A DNA stretch of 64,000 nt from Bacteroidota bacterium (GCA_018267545.1 JAFDYG010000466.1:243918-307917), one strand, 5' to 3'. Shown: positions 16,561 through 26,415, counted from the stretch's first letter. The notes: a model not told the origin generated them from the letters alone. Numbers and translations are program-made.

Positions 16561-18774
16561 ATGAGCAAATACTTTTTCTCTACTATCGCGCTATCGCTGG
16601 CTTTGACCACACAGGCGCAACAACCCACTGCTGTTACAACTGAAGATTATTCTCGCGCCGAGCGGATGCTCGGGTACAATGCCGACCAGCTGGTCGACCG
16701 AGCGAATGTGCGTCCCAACTGGTTGCCGGGGGACAAGTTCTGGTATAGGGTATTGACTGCGCAGGGCAGTGAATATGTATTGGTCGACCCGGTAAAGGGG
16801 ACGAGGACGGCTGCGCCGGATTTGAAGCAATTGGGGGTGGATGCCCCGGCTCCTGGCGGAGGTGGCGGACGTAGAGGAGGAGGGGGTGAGCTGCTGTCGC
16901 CCGATGGGAAGAAAGCGATTTTTATCCGGAATTATAATTTGTGGGTGAAGAATGTGGCTACGGGTGCGGAGACCCAGCTGACCACCGATGGCGTCAAGGA
17001 CTACGGGTATGCTACGGACAATGCGGGCTGGAAGAGCAGCGACCGCCCGATACTGGGCTGGTCTGCGGATTCGAGGAAGATCATTACCAACCAACAAGAC
17101 GAACGGAATGTGGGTGATATGTACCTGGTGACGACCAATGTCGGTCATCCGACGTTGAAGGCCTGGAAGTACCCATTGCCCGGGGATAAGGAAATCGCGA
17201 TGATCCATCGCGTGATCATCAATGTAGATACGCCGAAGGTGATCTTTCTGAAGATCCCGGCTGATCCGCATCGTGCAACGTTGAGCGACGACATCGCCAG
17301 CAGCGGTACGCTGGACGACGTACAATTCAATGAAGATGCTTCCGAGCTGGCTTTTGTATCGACCAGCCGCGACCATAAGATCGAGAAAGTCCGGATTGCC
17401 GATGCTGCGACGGGGGATGTCAGGGAAGTGTTTACCGAAACGGTAGCCACGCAGTTCGAGTCGGGCCGGAACGCGATCGACTGGCGTTATCTCGGCAAGT
17501 CGAACGAGATCATCTGGTATTCCGAGCGGGATAACTGGGGGCACCTATATCTATATGATTCGAAAACGGGGCAGCTGAAGAATCAGATCACCAAAGGAGA
17601 ATGGGTAGTTTCGAGATTGGTAAAGATCGACGAGAAGAAGCGTCTGATCTATTTCCTGGCGGTGGGCCGCGAGGGTGGAAATCCTTACTTCAATAAGCTG
17701 TACCGTGTCGGTTTCGATGGAAAGAAGCTGACCCTGCTGACCCCGGAAGAGGGGAACCATGCGGTGACGCTGTCTCCTGAAGGAAATTATATCGTAGACA
17801 GCTATTCCCAGCCCGACGTACCGCCGGTTACGGTTTTGCGCAACCTGGATGGGAAAGTCGTTACGGCATTGGAAAAGGCGGATATCTCCCGTCTTGCCGC
17901 TACTGGATGGAAGGCGCCCCGTCCGATCACGGTGAAGGCTGCGGATGGCAAGACCGATATCTACGGATTGATGTTTGTGCCTTCGAATATGGATTCCACG
18001 AAGAAGTATCCGATAATAGACTATATCTATCCGGGTCCGCAGGGGGGTAGCATCGGTGGTGCGTGGGGCTTTACGGTTTCCCGCGGAGACCATCAAGCCC
18101 TGGCCGAGCTGGGATTCATCGTGGTGGCTATCGAGGGTACGAGCAATCCTTATCGTTCGAAGAGCTTCCATGATATGAGCTATGGTGATATGTCCACGAA
18201 TACGCTGGCTGACCAGGTCGCCGGTATCAAGGAGCTGGCAAGCCGTCATTCTTATATCGACGTCGACAAGGTCGGGATCTGGGGGCATTCCGGCGGTGGA
18301 TTTGCCACGGCGGGGGCGATGTTCCGTTTCCCCGACTTCTTCAAGGTTGGTATTTCCGAATCGGGTAACCATGAAAACCGTAACTACGAAGACGATTGGG
18401 GCGAGCGTTATGACGGTTTGCTGACGATCGGAGCTGATGGGAAGTCGAACTATGAAATGCAGGCCAATCAGAACTATGCCAAGAACCTGAAGGGAAAGCT
18501 CATGTTGGCGCATGGCTTGATGGACAATAATGTGCCTCCTTACAATACGATGCTGGTAGTGGAAGCGCTTGAAAAAGCGAACAAGAGCTTCGACCTGGTA
18601 GTGTTCCCGAATAGTCCGCACTCGTATGGTCAGTATGGCCCTTATATGATGCGTCGCCGTTGGGATTACTTTGTAAAGAACCTGGCGGGTAAGGAACCTC
18701 CGGTAAACTATGAATTGAAGATGCGGCAGGACCCGCGGCTTGGCGGAGAAGAGATGCCGAGGGGAAGAAGGTAA
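16561..18774 (+). CDS. S9B dipeptidyl peptidase IV-like peptidase
   Basis: The start is placed at 16561 because MSKYFFSTIALSLALTTQAQ is a complete signal peptide; the frame stays open 38 codons upstream. The 737-aa product has an N-terminal DPPIV-type eight-bladed propeller (about residues 80-470) and a C-terminal alpha/beta hydrolase. The catalytic triad is Ser577 (WGHSGGGF), Asp655 (HGLMDNNVPP) and His687 (SPHSYG); the spacing of 78 and 32 residues equals that of human DPP-IV. A Gly/Arg-rich loop at about residues 98-110 is unusual. It is expected to cleave X-Pro or related N-terminal dipeptides in the periplasm. The TfoX-N gene follows after 16 bp. Confidence 0.95.
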   Translation: MSKYFFSTIALSLALTTQAQQPTAVTTEDYSRAERMLGYNADQLVDRANVRPNWLPGDKFWYRVLTAQGSEYVLVDPVKGTRTAAPDLKQLGVDAPAPGGGGGRRGGGGELLSPDGKKAIFIRNYNLWVKNVATGAETQLTTDGVKDYGYATDNAGWKSSDRPILGWSADSRKIITNQQDERNVGDMYLVTTNVGHPTLKAWKYPLPGDKEIAMIHRVIINVDTPKVIFLKIPADPHRATLSDDIASSGTLDDVQFNEDASELAFVSTSRDHKIEKVRIADAATGDVREVFTETVATQFESGRNAIDWRYLGKSNEIIWYSERDNWGHLYLYDSKTGQLKNQITKGEWVVSRLVKIDEKKRLIYFLAVGREGGNPYFNKLYRVGFDGKKLTLLTPEEGNHAVTLSPEGNYIVDSYSQPDVPPVTVLRNLDGKVVTALEKADISRLAATGWKAPRPITVKAADGKTDIYGLMFVPSNMDSTKKYPIIDYIYPGPQGGSIGGAWGFTVSRGDHQALAELGFIVVAIEGTSNPYRSKSFHDMSYGDMSTNTLADQVAGIKELASRHSYIDVDKVGIWGHSGGGFATAGAMFRFPDFFKVGISESGNHENRNYEDDWGERYDGLLTIGADGKSNYEMQANQNYAKNLKGKLMLAHGLMDNNVPPYNTMLVVEALEKANKSFDLVVFPNSPHSYGQYGPYMMRRRWDYFVKNLAGKEPPVNYELKMRQDPRLGGEEMPRGRR

Positions 18775-18790
18775 ATAGTAATCTTTTATT

Positions 18791-19186
18791 ATGCCTTATA
18801 GCGAGAGATTGGCCGACCGGATACGGGAGGCCCTGGTCGACGTGCCCAAGGTGGAAGAGAAGAAGATGTTTCGGGGGATGACCTTTATGGTCGACGACAA
18901 GATGTGTATCAGTGTAGGTCCGGACCGGATTATGTGCCGGATTGATCCGGATCTGCACGATCAATTGTTGGAGGAGAAGCCTTGCCGGGCGATGGTGATG
19001 AAGGGGAGGGAGTATAAGGGGTATATCCTGGTTAATGAGGAGGATTTGCAGAGGAAAAAGGAGCTGGATTTTTGGATAGATCTTTGTTTGGATTTTAATA
19101 AGAGGGCGAAGTCGTCGAAGAAGAAGGCGGGGACGCCTGCGAAGGCTGCGGCTGGGAAGAAGAAGGCGGGGCCCAAGAAGAAGTAA
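18791..19186 (+). CDS. TfoX N-terminal-domain protein with Lys/Ala-rich tail
   Basis: The 131-aa protein carries the TfoX-N fold (YSERLADRIREAL, then VEEKKMFRGMTFMVDDKMCISV and the DRIMCRIDPDLHDQLLEEKPC segment). Full-length TfoX/Sxy proteins regulate competence in proteobacteria, but stand-alone TfoX-N proteins such as this are widespread and uncharacterised. The last 25 residues are Lys/Ala/Gly-rich (KKKAGTPAKAAAGKKKAG), similar to histone H1 tails, and could bind DNA or RNA. Gene position only 16 bp after the S9 peptidase suggests one transcript, although the functions seem unrelated. Confidence 0.85.
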   Translation: MPYSERLADRIREALVDVPKVEEKKMFRGMTFMVDDKMCISVGPDRIMCRIDPDLHDQLLEEKPCRAMVMKGREYKGYILVNEEDLQRKKELDFWIDLCLDFNKRAKSSKKKAGTPAKAAAGKKKAGPKKK

Positions 19187-19222
19187 TCTGTTCTGTTGCT
19201 AACCAAAAACAATAAACCTACT

Positions 19223-21472
19223 ATGGAAGATTTAAGCCAGACCTTTCATCCGATTAAAGAATTGCTGCATCCCAAGTCTCTGAAGGAAAAAGAGCTCATG
19301 AGCCATGATAAGCCCCTTACGTTGAAGGCTGAGCAGTCCTATCCTTTGACGCTGGAAAACATTACGTTTTCGTTTGGCGCTGGGGCGGCGATGGACGTGT
19401 TGTTGTTCAACGACGAGAACGATGTCGATGACAGTGCTTTTTTGGGGGCGAAGGATATGCCGATCGTGTTCAATACGGCGAGCGAGGCCTATCTCAAGTA
19501 TGCGAATACGGTGACGGCGAAGGCGAATCAGCAGATTACGCTTGCGCAGCTCGGCTTCGACCTGGATTTGTCGGCTTCGGGCAGCGCGAAGTGTCTATAT
19601 TATAAGAAGCATCCCAATAGCCAGCTGGTGAGGGATGCTTTTATGGAAGACCTGAAACATTTCAAGACCATCTTCAAGTGGGAAGATGTCGAGAACCTGG
19701 AAGAGAATAATGGGCTGGGTTTTTTGGTGAGCGGGAGTCTTTCCTGTAATCTGAAAGTCAGCTGGTCGAATATTCTGTCTACGGGTATCAGCACCCTGAG
19801 CAGCAAGCTGCCTGTGCCTGTGACCCTGGATATAAGTCTGCTTCCTTCCTTTACGGCTTCTTTTGCCGTGACAGTGTCCGATGACTTTTCGTATCTGCTG
19901 AAGAAGCAGGCCGGGGGGCAGTATCTGATCTCGGTCTGCAAGAAGAAGTCGAACAATACAGCCGTTACGTTCGGTTCTTCTATCGGTGTGCAATTTGCCG
20001 ACCCGACCGAGCTGGGCAACCAGGTAGGCGCTCTTTGCGACAAGGTGATACAGTCTACGCTGGGCAGCACGATTACCGAGATCAATACGGCGGTTCAGAA
20101 TTTCAAGCAGGGGAAGAAGGCGCCTATCGTAGATAAGCTCTTCAAGCTGTTTCAGCTGGACAAGATGCCGGCGCCCATCGACCTGCTGACGCCGCAGCTG
20201 AAGGCGCTGGAGAAGGATATCTCCGACGCCATTACCAAGCTGGCGACGGAGAGTGTTTCGATGTCTCTTACCTATCAGTATAACCGGATCGAAGAGAAGA
20301 AGGAGCTGTTGAGCGTTGTGGTAGCCGGGAGTGATCTGAAGAAGTATCATGGCGATCTGTTGAAATTCAAGATGGGAGGATTGCTAAACGATATGAGGAG
20401 CGAGCAGGTTCCTTTTACGCTGGTTTCCTATCTGAATGAAAAGGTGCTGACCGTCACGAAGTCCTGGGGGCTGGGTTTGACGCTCTTCAACTTCACTCTT
20501 TTGACCACCAAGAACTATACGCAGGATAAGGATACCATCCTGACCAACCTGAAGGGGGACAAGAACCAGATCTCGCTGGACCGGATCAGTGGATATAAAT
20601 GGAAGCTGATCAAGGGCAGCGGGGGATATACGGCTCAAATGACCGCTGCGATGCCGGAATATTCGGCGGTTACCACGATCGACGGTTTTGATTTTACCTT
20701 TTTGTTGAATACCGTTTTGAAGGACACCAGCATGGACGAGAAGGATTTTCGGGCCTACCTGGACAGGGGTTCTCTTTGGGGGGCGGTCAATACGGCGGAT
20801 GTGGACCGGCTTGTCGACAAATACAAAGACGCTATCGGAAAGAGTGTATTGGTCGAGGGGAAGCTGGTCTTTCCGCCGGCTGTGATGCGGGCATTGATCG
20901 CTCAGCTGGCGGCAGACGGATGGGGTACGAACAGCAAGAAACAGCTTGCGAAGGCTATGGGAGCGTCGATGAGCTTCCTGGCGGAATTTTCTCTGCGGGC
21001 GAACCCGCAGGTACGGCTGGATACCTATGCGCCTTTGTTCAGCAGCTATCTGGATACTCCCGATTTGGAACCTTCTGAATATGCTGCGATGGTAGAGGAG
21101 GAGCTGCAGGGTTTGAATGATCCCGATAACCTGTCGAAGTTCGAAGTAAATCCGGCGAACTGGACGTTCGATGATTATTTCGCCGGAGTGATACGAGCGA
21201 ATCCGACGCTGCAGGCAGATTTCGTGGACTTCTTTACCGGAATGACCGACTTGCAGAGCCGGATACAGTCCAGGTCAAGGTGGTCCGACTTCAATATCTC
21301 TTATAAGAAACTGATGGGATATCAGCAATATCCGTTTGGCCTGCTGGCGATGGGTCGATTGTTATTGCAATATGCGACCGATCTCAACCTGGTCAAGGAT
21401 GTCAAGAAGGTATTGACGTTTACCTATGGTCCGGACAAGAGTCCGACGGTCGTTAATTGTTCGGTCGTATAG
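19223..21472 (+). CDS. Large protein of unknown family, 749 aa
   Basis: The start is placed at 19223 (MEDLSQTFHPIKELLH); an ATG-less extension of nine codons to 19196 is possible. I do not recognise a family. The protein has no signal peptide. Residues 40-280 read as beta-rich, with alternating hydrophobic strands (SGSLSCNLKVSW, VTLDISLLPSFTASFAVTV). Residues 280-375 form amphipathic helices, and a second beta-rich part (about 390-520) repeats the style of the first. The last 200 residues are helical (FDDYFAGVIRANPTL, LLAMGRLLLQYA). The alternation suggests a lipid-contacting or pore-type protein, but this is only an impression. It overlaps the convergent GH43 gene by 20 bp. Confidence 0.7.
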   Translation: MEDLSQTFHPIKELLHPKSLKEKELMSHDKPLTLKAEQSYPLTLENITFSFGAGAAMDVLLFNDENDVDDSAFLGAKDMPIVFNTASEAYLKYANTVTAKANQQITLAQLGFDLDLSASGSAKCLYYKKHPNSQLVRDAFMEDLKHFKTIFKWEDVENLEENNGLGFLVSGSLSCNLKVSWSNILSTGISTLSSKLPVPVTLDISLLPSFTASFAVTVSDDFSYLLKKQAGGQYLISVCKKKSNNTAVTFGSSIGVQFADPTELGNQVGALCDKVIQSTLGSTITEINTAVQNFKQGKKAPIVDKLFKLFQLDKMPAPIDLLTPQLKALEKDISDAITKLATESVSMSLTYQYNRIEEKKELLSVVVAGSDLKKYHGDLLKFKMGGLLNDMRSEQVPFTLVSYLNEKVLTVTKSWGLGLTLFNFTLLTTKNYTQDKDTILTNLKGDKNQISLDRISGYKWKLIKGSGGYTAQMTAAMPEYSAVTTIDGFDFTFLLNTVLKDTSMDEKDFRAYLDRGSLWGAVNTADVDRLVDKYKDAIGKSVLVEGKLVFPPAVMRALIAQLAADGWGTNSKKQLAKAMGASMSFLAEFSLRANPQVRLDTYAPLFSSYLDTPDLEPSEYAAMVEEELQGLNDPDNLSKFEVNPANWTFDDYFAGVIRANPTLQADFVDFFTGMTDLQSRIQSRSRWSDFNISYKKLMGYQQYPFGLLAMGRLLLQYATDLNLVKDVKKVLTFTYGPDKSPTVVNCSVV

Positions 21473-22406
21473 GACGGGCGGTCACTCCTTCTTTGGTGAT
21501 CTTCACCGGCTTGATCGTGCCATCGGGGTTGAAATACATGTGATCGATACAAGTGACGCGGTGGTTGGCGTCGGTTTCTCCGAGGGGACGGCGGTGGTAG
21601 ACGATGTAATAGTCTTCGGTGTTGGGGATGTGGATCACTGAGTGGTGTCCTGCGCCGGTTGCGACGGTGGTATCCTGCTGGAGGATTTTGCCGATGCGTT
21701 TGAAGGGGCCGGTGGGGGAATCGGCGACGGCATAGGCAACGGAGTAATTGGGGCCGGTCCAGCCGCCTTCGGACCACATAAAATAATACTTGTCGTTTTT
21801 GCGGAACATAAATGGACCCTCGACATAATTGTCGGGGGTTATTTCTTTGAAGGTGGTTCCGTCGGGGAAGGGGAGGAAGCCTGTGAAATCGGGTTTGAGG
21901 CGGGCGATGTTGCAGTGGCGCCAGCCGCCGTAGATCATATAATACTGGCCGTCTTTGTCCTGGAAGATGGCCTGGTCGATGGGTTGGGCGCCGTTATGGA
22001 ATTTGTCGATGAGGGGGTGTTTGAGGTAGTCTTTGTAGGGGCCTTCGGGTTTGTCGGCGATGGCTACGCCGATTCCGCCGTATGAGGAGTCGTTTTGGAT
22101 GTCGTTGGCGGCGAAGAAGAAGTAATATTTTCCGTCTTTTTTTGTGATGGCGGGGGCCCACATGGCGCGTTTGGCCCAGCGGATGGCGTTTGTGTCGAGG
22201 ATATTGGCGTGTTTTTGCCAGTGGACGAGGTCGGTGGAGGAGAAGGCGTCGAAGTGGACCTGGTTGTTATATTTATCGGAGAAGGTGGGGTAGACCCAAT
22301 AGGTGTTGTCGAAGATGATCGCTTCGGGGTCGGCGTACCAGCCGGGGAAAATTTGGGCTTGTGTGACTGAACTATAGAGGAGGAAGATAAAAATTAGTGT
22401 TCTCAT
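21453..22406 (-). CDS. Glycoside hydrolase family 43 protein
   Basis: The start is set at 22406 (MRTLIFIFLLYSSVTQAQ), giving a signal peptide; the upstream Met at 22454 lies in a terminator hairpin. The 317-aa mature-type protein is a five-bladed propeller with GH43 catalytic residues in order: Asp in WYADPEAI (general base), Asp in DQAIFQD (pKa modulator) and Glu in YVEGPFMF (acid). A conserved AGHHSVIHI motif also supports the family. GH43 enzymes hydrolyse arabinose or xylose linkages; the subfamily cannot be given from sequence alone. The strand neighbours the T9SS-sorted protein gene, with a terminator between them. Confidence 0.92.
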   Translation of the reverse strand: MRTLIFIFLLYSSVTQAQIFPGWYADPEAIIFDNTYWVYPTFSDKYNNQVHFDAFSSTDLVHWQKHANILDTNAIRWAKRAMWAPAITKKDGKYYFFFAANDIQNDSSYGGIGVAIADKPEGPYKDYLKHPLIDKFHNGAQPIDQAIFQDKDGQYYMIYGGWRHCNIARLKPDFTGFLPFPDGTTFKEITPDNYVEGPFMFRKNDKYYFMWSEGGWTGPNYSVAYAVADSPTGPFKRIGKILQQDTTVATGAGHHSVIHIPNTEDYYIVYHRRPLGETDANHRVTCIDHMYFNPDGTIKPVKITKEGVTARPIRPNN

Positions 22407-22422
22407 AAGTTGCAATATAATA

Positions 22423-22452
22423 CAAAAGCCCTCCAATTGGAGGGCCTTTTGC
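22423..22452 (-). terminator. Intrinsic terminator of the T9SS-sorted protein gene
   Basis: Read on the minus strand, a stem AAAAGGCCCTCC / GGAGGGCTTTT with one bulge and an AATT loop is followed by a T-rich stretch. It lies 21 bp after the stop codon of the large gene and just upstream of the GH43 start. Confidence 0.82.
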
Positions 22453-22472
22453 ATTGTCCTGGTTCTACGTTC

Positions 22473-25400
22473 TTATTGGACGATCAGCTTTTGAGTAGCT
22501 TGAGTTCCGTCTGCCAGTGTGATGCGCAGGAGGTAGTAGCCTCTGGGCCAGCTGGAAGTCGGGATGTCTTTGGCCGTTTCGCTGAACTGGAGCTGTTGAT
22601 AGAGGACACCTGCGTCGGTGAAGACGCTGACCGTTTTGACTCCCATATTGCCTGTCGTAATCGTAAAGACGTTGTTCGTAACCGGGTTGGGGTACACCTT
22701 CACCTGGGCTTCGGTGGCGCTGGTTGTGCCGACTACGCGAATAGTCGAGAAGGAGTGGTTGCCGGTATATTCGTTAGACTGGATGCGATAGTAGAGGCGG
22801 CCGGTTGGCGTGTTCTGGTCGACAAAACCATACGCGGTTTGGATGGAAGTAGCGGTCACCGTTGCGATATGGCTGAAGTCGACGCCGTTGGTGCTGCGTA
22901 GTACGTCGAAGGATGCTACGTCGCCGGGGGCGCCGGTCTTCCAGTCGAGACGGACGTCGGAGCCCTGGCGGATGGCCGTGAAGGACTCGAACTTGACGGG
23001 CAGCACGCCCGGGATAGAAGAGACGGCAAGAGTAGACGTAAACTTCTTAAGATTATCGTTGCTCAGGTTCTTGGCGATGACGTTGTCGCCGTAGAAGACG
23101 TGGTCGCCGTCGTCGTTGATGACCTGGAGCTTGTCCAGGGAGAGCTGTCCGCCTTCGTTGACCGGTAGCACGGCTTCTGCGTTGAGGCCTGTCAGGTCGA
23201 AGGAAGTCAGCTGTACGGGAACTTCGTTGCGGTCGCCGGTCCAGCGAAAGAGGGCCGGGATGTTTGTTGCGCCTGTGCTGCCTGCGACGATCACATAAGT
23301 GCCGTTGGGCAGGCGGACGATGTCGCGGATTCCTCGGCCGCCGAGATCGAACTCGATGGGAGCGTCGATGGTGGGGTTTGTCGTGGTGCCATTGAAGTAG
23401 TCCTCGAAGTTTTCGATCGGGGCGATGATAGCTTTGTGTCCCACGGGTATGAGGGGAGCGCGGAAACCGATATAGAGAGTCGAGCCATTGGGGGCGAAGG
23501 CCATACCTTCTATATTGAAGCCATTGTCGGTCTTGGCGTCGACGCCGTCTTTGGCGCTATTGGTGAAATCGAGGCTATTGGCGTCTCCCCATGCGATCAG
23601 CTTGTTGCGGAGTCCGGCGATATAACCTGCCAGCGTGAAGCTGGTGGCGGAGCCGGTGCCGCTGATGTCGACACCGATCACGCGGTCACGATTCGGCTTA
23701 TTGGAAAAGTCGCTGCCGTTGCTCATGGAGCCCAGCCAGTAGCTGCGTCCGCCGACGGTGGGGCTGGGGGCGGATGCTTCCACATCCACCTCTTTAAAGG
23801 CGCCGGGCGAGCCATCGGTGAGGTTGAGGCCGTTGCCGGCGCTGTAATCATACTTCTTTACGGGCAGGCCGGAGCTGTTCCGATTGTATACGTACAGCAT
23901 GTTGTGCTCGTCGTCGGCGATCACCATGTAGTCGTCGTCCAGCGGGATGGCTGCGGAAGCGTCGGCGATGCCGGTGAACCAGCGGCTGCTGGCTGTGGCG
24001 GACTCGGAGGCGGCGTAGTGCAGGACGTACTGGCCGTGGAGCGTACCGTCGTAAACGTCCAGGGTAATGTTGGCATAGCCGGTTGCAAGCGGTGTTATCT
24101 TGAGCAGGCGGGAAGCTCCGGCGCCGGTGAGCGGCAGGTTGGCATCCGGGACTACGGCCTGGTTGTCGCTGCTAACTGTTACGGTCAGGCTATTCACCGG
24201 TGTGGCGTCGTCACCGATGGTGAAGGCGATGCCGAGGGTGCTGACTGGGTCGGTGGCGTCGTTGGTGACGCCGCTGAGGGTAAAGGCATTGGCTGGTGGT
24301 ACGGTAGCGCCGCCGTCGATAAGGTTGGAAGTAGTAGTGACGTCCATGTCGATGGTGGGCGTGCCGGGGTCTACGACGGTGCATGGGTTATAGGGAGTGC
24401 CGCCGAGGGAGCTTTTACCGGGGCTGCCGATGCTGCCGCTGATGGCGGTAACGGAGGCTTCGCCGTCGCCGACGGTGGAAAGCGTCCAGCTGGTGATGAT
24501 ATTTCTGCCGAGGGCGGCGGAGCTGACCCAGGCGCTTTTGCCATCGGTTCTGGGGCCACCAAGGTTTTGGTCGTCATAAGTCAGCCGGTCGATGAGGATG
24601 CCGTTATTATCGTATAGATTGATCTCGTCGGCCCGGCCCAGGTTGACGGTGTTGCCGCCAATAATCTTTACTCCGTTACAGAGGTTCCAGTCCGAGCGGA
24701 AGTCGCTTTCGGTATTTTCGGTGAGGATGACGGATTCGCCTGGGTGTACAATTCCGAAGGCGCTGAGGCTGACGGCTCCGGGTGTTTCGCCGTTGTCGGA
24801 ATAGCTCCACCCGGTCATATCGATGTCGGTGGCGCCGGTGTTGGTAAACTCGACAAACTCTCTGGGGGAGGAATTATACATGTATTCGGTGATCCGCATC
24901 GGGTTGGAGGATACGTCGTTGTCGGCGATGGAGATGGTAACGGAAGAAGGAGTTCCGACCGTGATACCCGAGGTGGGGCTGCCGATCGTGATAGTTGCTT
25001 TTTCCGGGTCTTCTACCTCGTTGTCGTCTATTATAGTAAGGGTGGCTGTGCTGGTGGTGGCGCCGTTGGGGATGGTGATGGCGATGCCGGAGATGCTATA
25101 ATCGCTGCCGGTTAGGTGATTACCGGAGACCGAGACGCTTACAGATTGGTCGCCGGTAACGGGTGCAGAGGCCGTGGCGGTCAGCGTGACTACGGTACCG
25201 GCTGCTTCGGATGCGGTGGTCGTAGAGGCCGAGAGCGTAACCGTGGGATTGGGGGGAGGGGGTGTCGTGGTGCCGGCGGGTGCGAAGGCTAGTCCTTTTA
25301 GGATGGTTGTGCTGGTGGCGGTATAGAGGGTGCTGGTGGCGGTTATGTTGATATCTGTGTTATAGCCATTTCCGTCGATGACCTTCATCAGGCTGTTGCC

Positions 25401-26282
25401 GCCGGTGGAGTTGTTGCCCGAGACCAGGTAGAGCTCGGCTCCGGCGGTGGGGCCGGTGCCTGTTTTTTGGGCGGTCAATCCAAAGCCGCCGAAGCCCGTG
25501 GAATATGGAGTGCCGTTGACGGTCCAGGCGCCGCTGACGAGGGAATATTTGGTGATCGTGCCGGCTGTGACGGAGCTGGATGCTACGACATAGAGGATGT
25601 CGTAGACGCCGTCATCATTAGAGGAGAGCATATAGAAATCCTGAAAATTGCTTTCTGCGCCCAGGCCGGGAAGACCGGTCAGCGTGTTGCCGGAGAGTGT
25701 GCCGACCTGTACGGAGGGAGCCATGTTGGCGTTGCCGATATAGACGGTATTGCCGAAGGCCTTGGCGGACTTGACGTTAACGGCTGGGTCGGGGCTGGTG
25801 GCGCCGTTGATGTAGATACCGCTTTGGTCGGCGATGATGAAGTCGGTGTTGTTGAGGCTTGTGGCGGCGCGGGTTTGCTGACCGGAGTTGCCGGTATAGG
25901 TGGTTTTTATGCTAAAATTCTGGTTGCCGTCGAGGGTGCCAACGGCGCGGGGATTGAGGCCGTTGGCATTGCCGGTGCTGGCGGTGTTGACTCCTGTAAA
26001 GCAGAGGAGGGAGCCATCTTTAGTTGTGGAGAGATAGCCTGTTGTGCCGGCGCTGGCGGAGATGCGGAAGGGGGTTGAAGCGTCGCCGATGGCTTTGCTC
26101 GAGATCGGATTTGTTTGGTTGGGTGTTGTGGTATTGAGCTCGAGGATATGGATGGTAGTATTGTTTGCGACAGCGTCGCCCTGGATGACGGCGATGTGGC
26201 CGGTGCCGAATTGGGCTTGGATGTGTCCGGTTAGGAGGAGGGTAAGGGTAAGGAGGGGAAGACTGCGTAGAACTTTTATCAT
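22473..26282 (-). CDS. Large T9SS-sorted multidomain surface protein (Calx-beta, lamin-tail, C-terminal sorting domain)
   Basis: The start is set at 26282 (MIKVLRSLPLLTLTLLL), a signal peptide; 21 bp of extra frame lie upstream. The 1269-aa product contains an N-terminal propeller-like part (about residues 25-345), a Calx-beta-like domain (350-455; VTLSASTTTASEAAGTVV, TLTIIDDNEVEDPEKATI), a lamin-tail domain (460-610; MRITEYMYNSSPREFVEFTNTG), cadherin-like strands, and a second propeller region (about 770-1080; NIEGMAFAPNGSTLYIGFRAPL) like esterase-like phytase proteins. The last 80 residues (VKVYPNPVTNNVFTI, then GYYLLRI) form a type A Por secretion sorting domain, so the protein should be exported by T9SS and anchored or released at the surface. 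Enzymatic activity is not certain. Confidence 0.88.
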   Translation of the reverse strand: MIKVLRSLPLLTLTLLLTGHIQAQFGTGHIAVIQGDAVANNTTIHILELNTTTPNQTNPISSKAIGDASTPFRISASAGTTGYLSTTKDGSLLCFTGVNTASTGNANGLNPRAVGTLDGNQNFSIKTTYTGNSGQQTRAATSLNNTDFIIADQSGIYINGATSPDPAVNVKSAKAFGNTVYIGNANMAPSVQVGTLSGNTLTGLPGLGAESNFQDFYMLSSNDDGVYDILYVVASSSVTAGTITKYSLVSGAWTVNGTPYSTGFGGFGLTAQKTGTGPTAGAELYLVSGNNSTGGNSLMKVIDGNGYNTDINITATSTLYTATSTTILKGLAFAPAGTTTPPPPNPTVTLSASTTTASEAAGTVVTLTATASAPVTGDQSVSVSVSGNHLTGSDYSISGIAITIPNGATTSTATLTIIDDNEVEDPEKATITIGSPTSGITVGTPSSVTISIADNDVSSNPMRITEYMYNSSPREFVEFTNTGATDIDMTGWSYSDNGETPGAVSLSAFGIVHPGESVILTENTESDFRSDWNLCNGVKIIGGNTVNLGRADEINLYDNNGILIDRLTYDDQNLGGPRTDGKSAWVSSAALGRNIITSWTLSTVGDGEASVTAISGSIGSPGKSSLGGTPYNPCTVVDPGTPTIDMDVTTTSNLIDGGATVPPANAFTLSGVTNDATDPVSTLGIAFTIGDDATPVNSLTVTVSSDNQAVVPDANLPLTGAGASRLLKITPLATGYANITLDVYDGTLHGQYVLHYAASESATASSRWFTGIADASAAIPLDDDYMVIADDEHNMLYVYNRNSSGLPVKKYDYSAGNGLNLTDGSPGAFKEVDVEASAPSPTVGGRSYWLGSMSNGSDFSNKPNRDRVIGVDISGTGSATSFTLAGYIAGLRNKLIAWGDANSLDFTNSAKDGVDAKTDNGFNIEGMAFAPNGSTLYIGFRAPLIPVGHKAIIAPIENFEDYFNGTTTNPTIDAPIEFDLGGRGIRDIVRLPNGTYVIVAGSTGATNIPALFRWTGDRNEVPVQLTSFDLTGLNAEAVLPVNEGGQLSLDKLQVINDDGDHVFYGDNVIAKNLSNDNLKKFTSTLAVSSIPGVLPVKFESFTAIRQGSDVRLDWKTGAPGDVASFDVLRSTNGVDFSHIATVTATSIQTAYGFVDQNTPTGRLYYRIQSNEYTGNHSFSTIRVVGTTSATEAQVKVYPNPVTNNVFTITTGNMGVKTVSVFTDAGVLYQQLQFSETAKDIPTSSWPRGYYLLRITLADGTQATQKLIVQ

Positions 26283-26317
26283 AAGCCGTGTAGTTTCCGG
26301 CAAAGGTTTTTCCTGCC

Positions 26318-26355
26318 GGTAACGCCAATGTTACCGCTATGTTACCTTAATGTTA
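26318..26355 (-). promoter_or_regulatory. Phased TAACAT repeats upstream of the T9SS-sorted protein gene
   Basis: On the minus strand TAACAT occurs three times at exactly 11-bp steps (26350-26355, 26339-26344, 26328-26333), 46-73 bp upstream of the start codon, followed by the inverted partner GTTACC/GGTAAC at 26318-26335. Repeats in helical phase on one DNA face are typical of sites for dimeric or tandem-binding regulators such as LytTR-type proteins. The regulator is unknown. Confidence 0.45.
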
Positions 26356-26415
26356 AGCGTTGGCGGGAAGGGGTATGGGGGGTGGCTGGGTGGGGCTAGG
26401 CTGCGGGGAAGGTTT

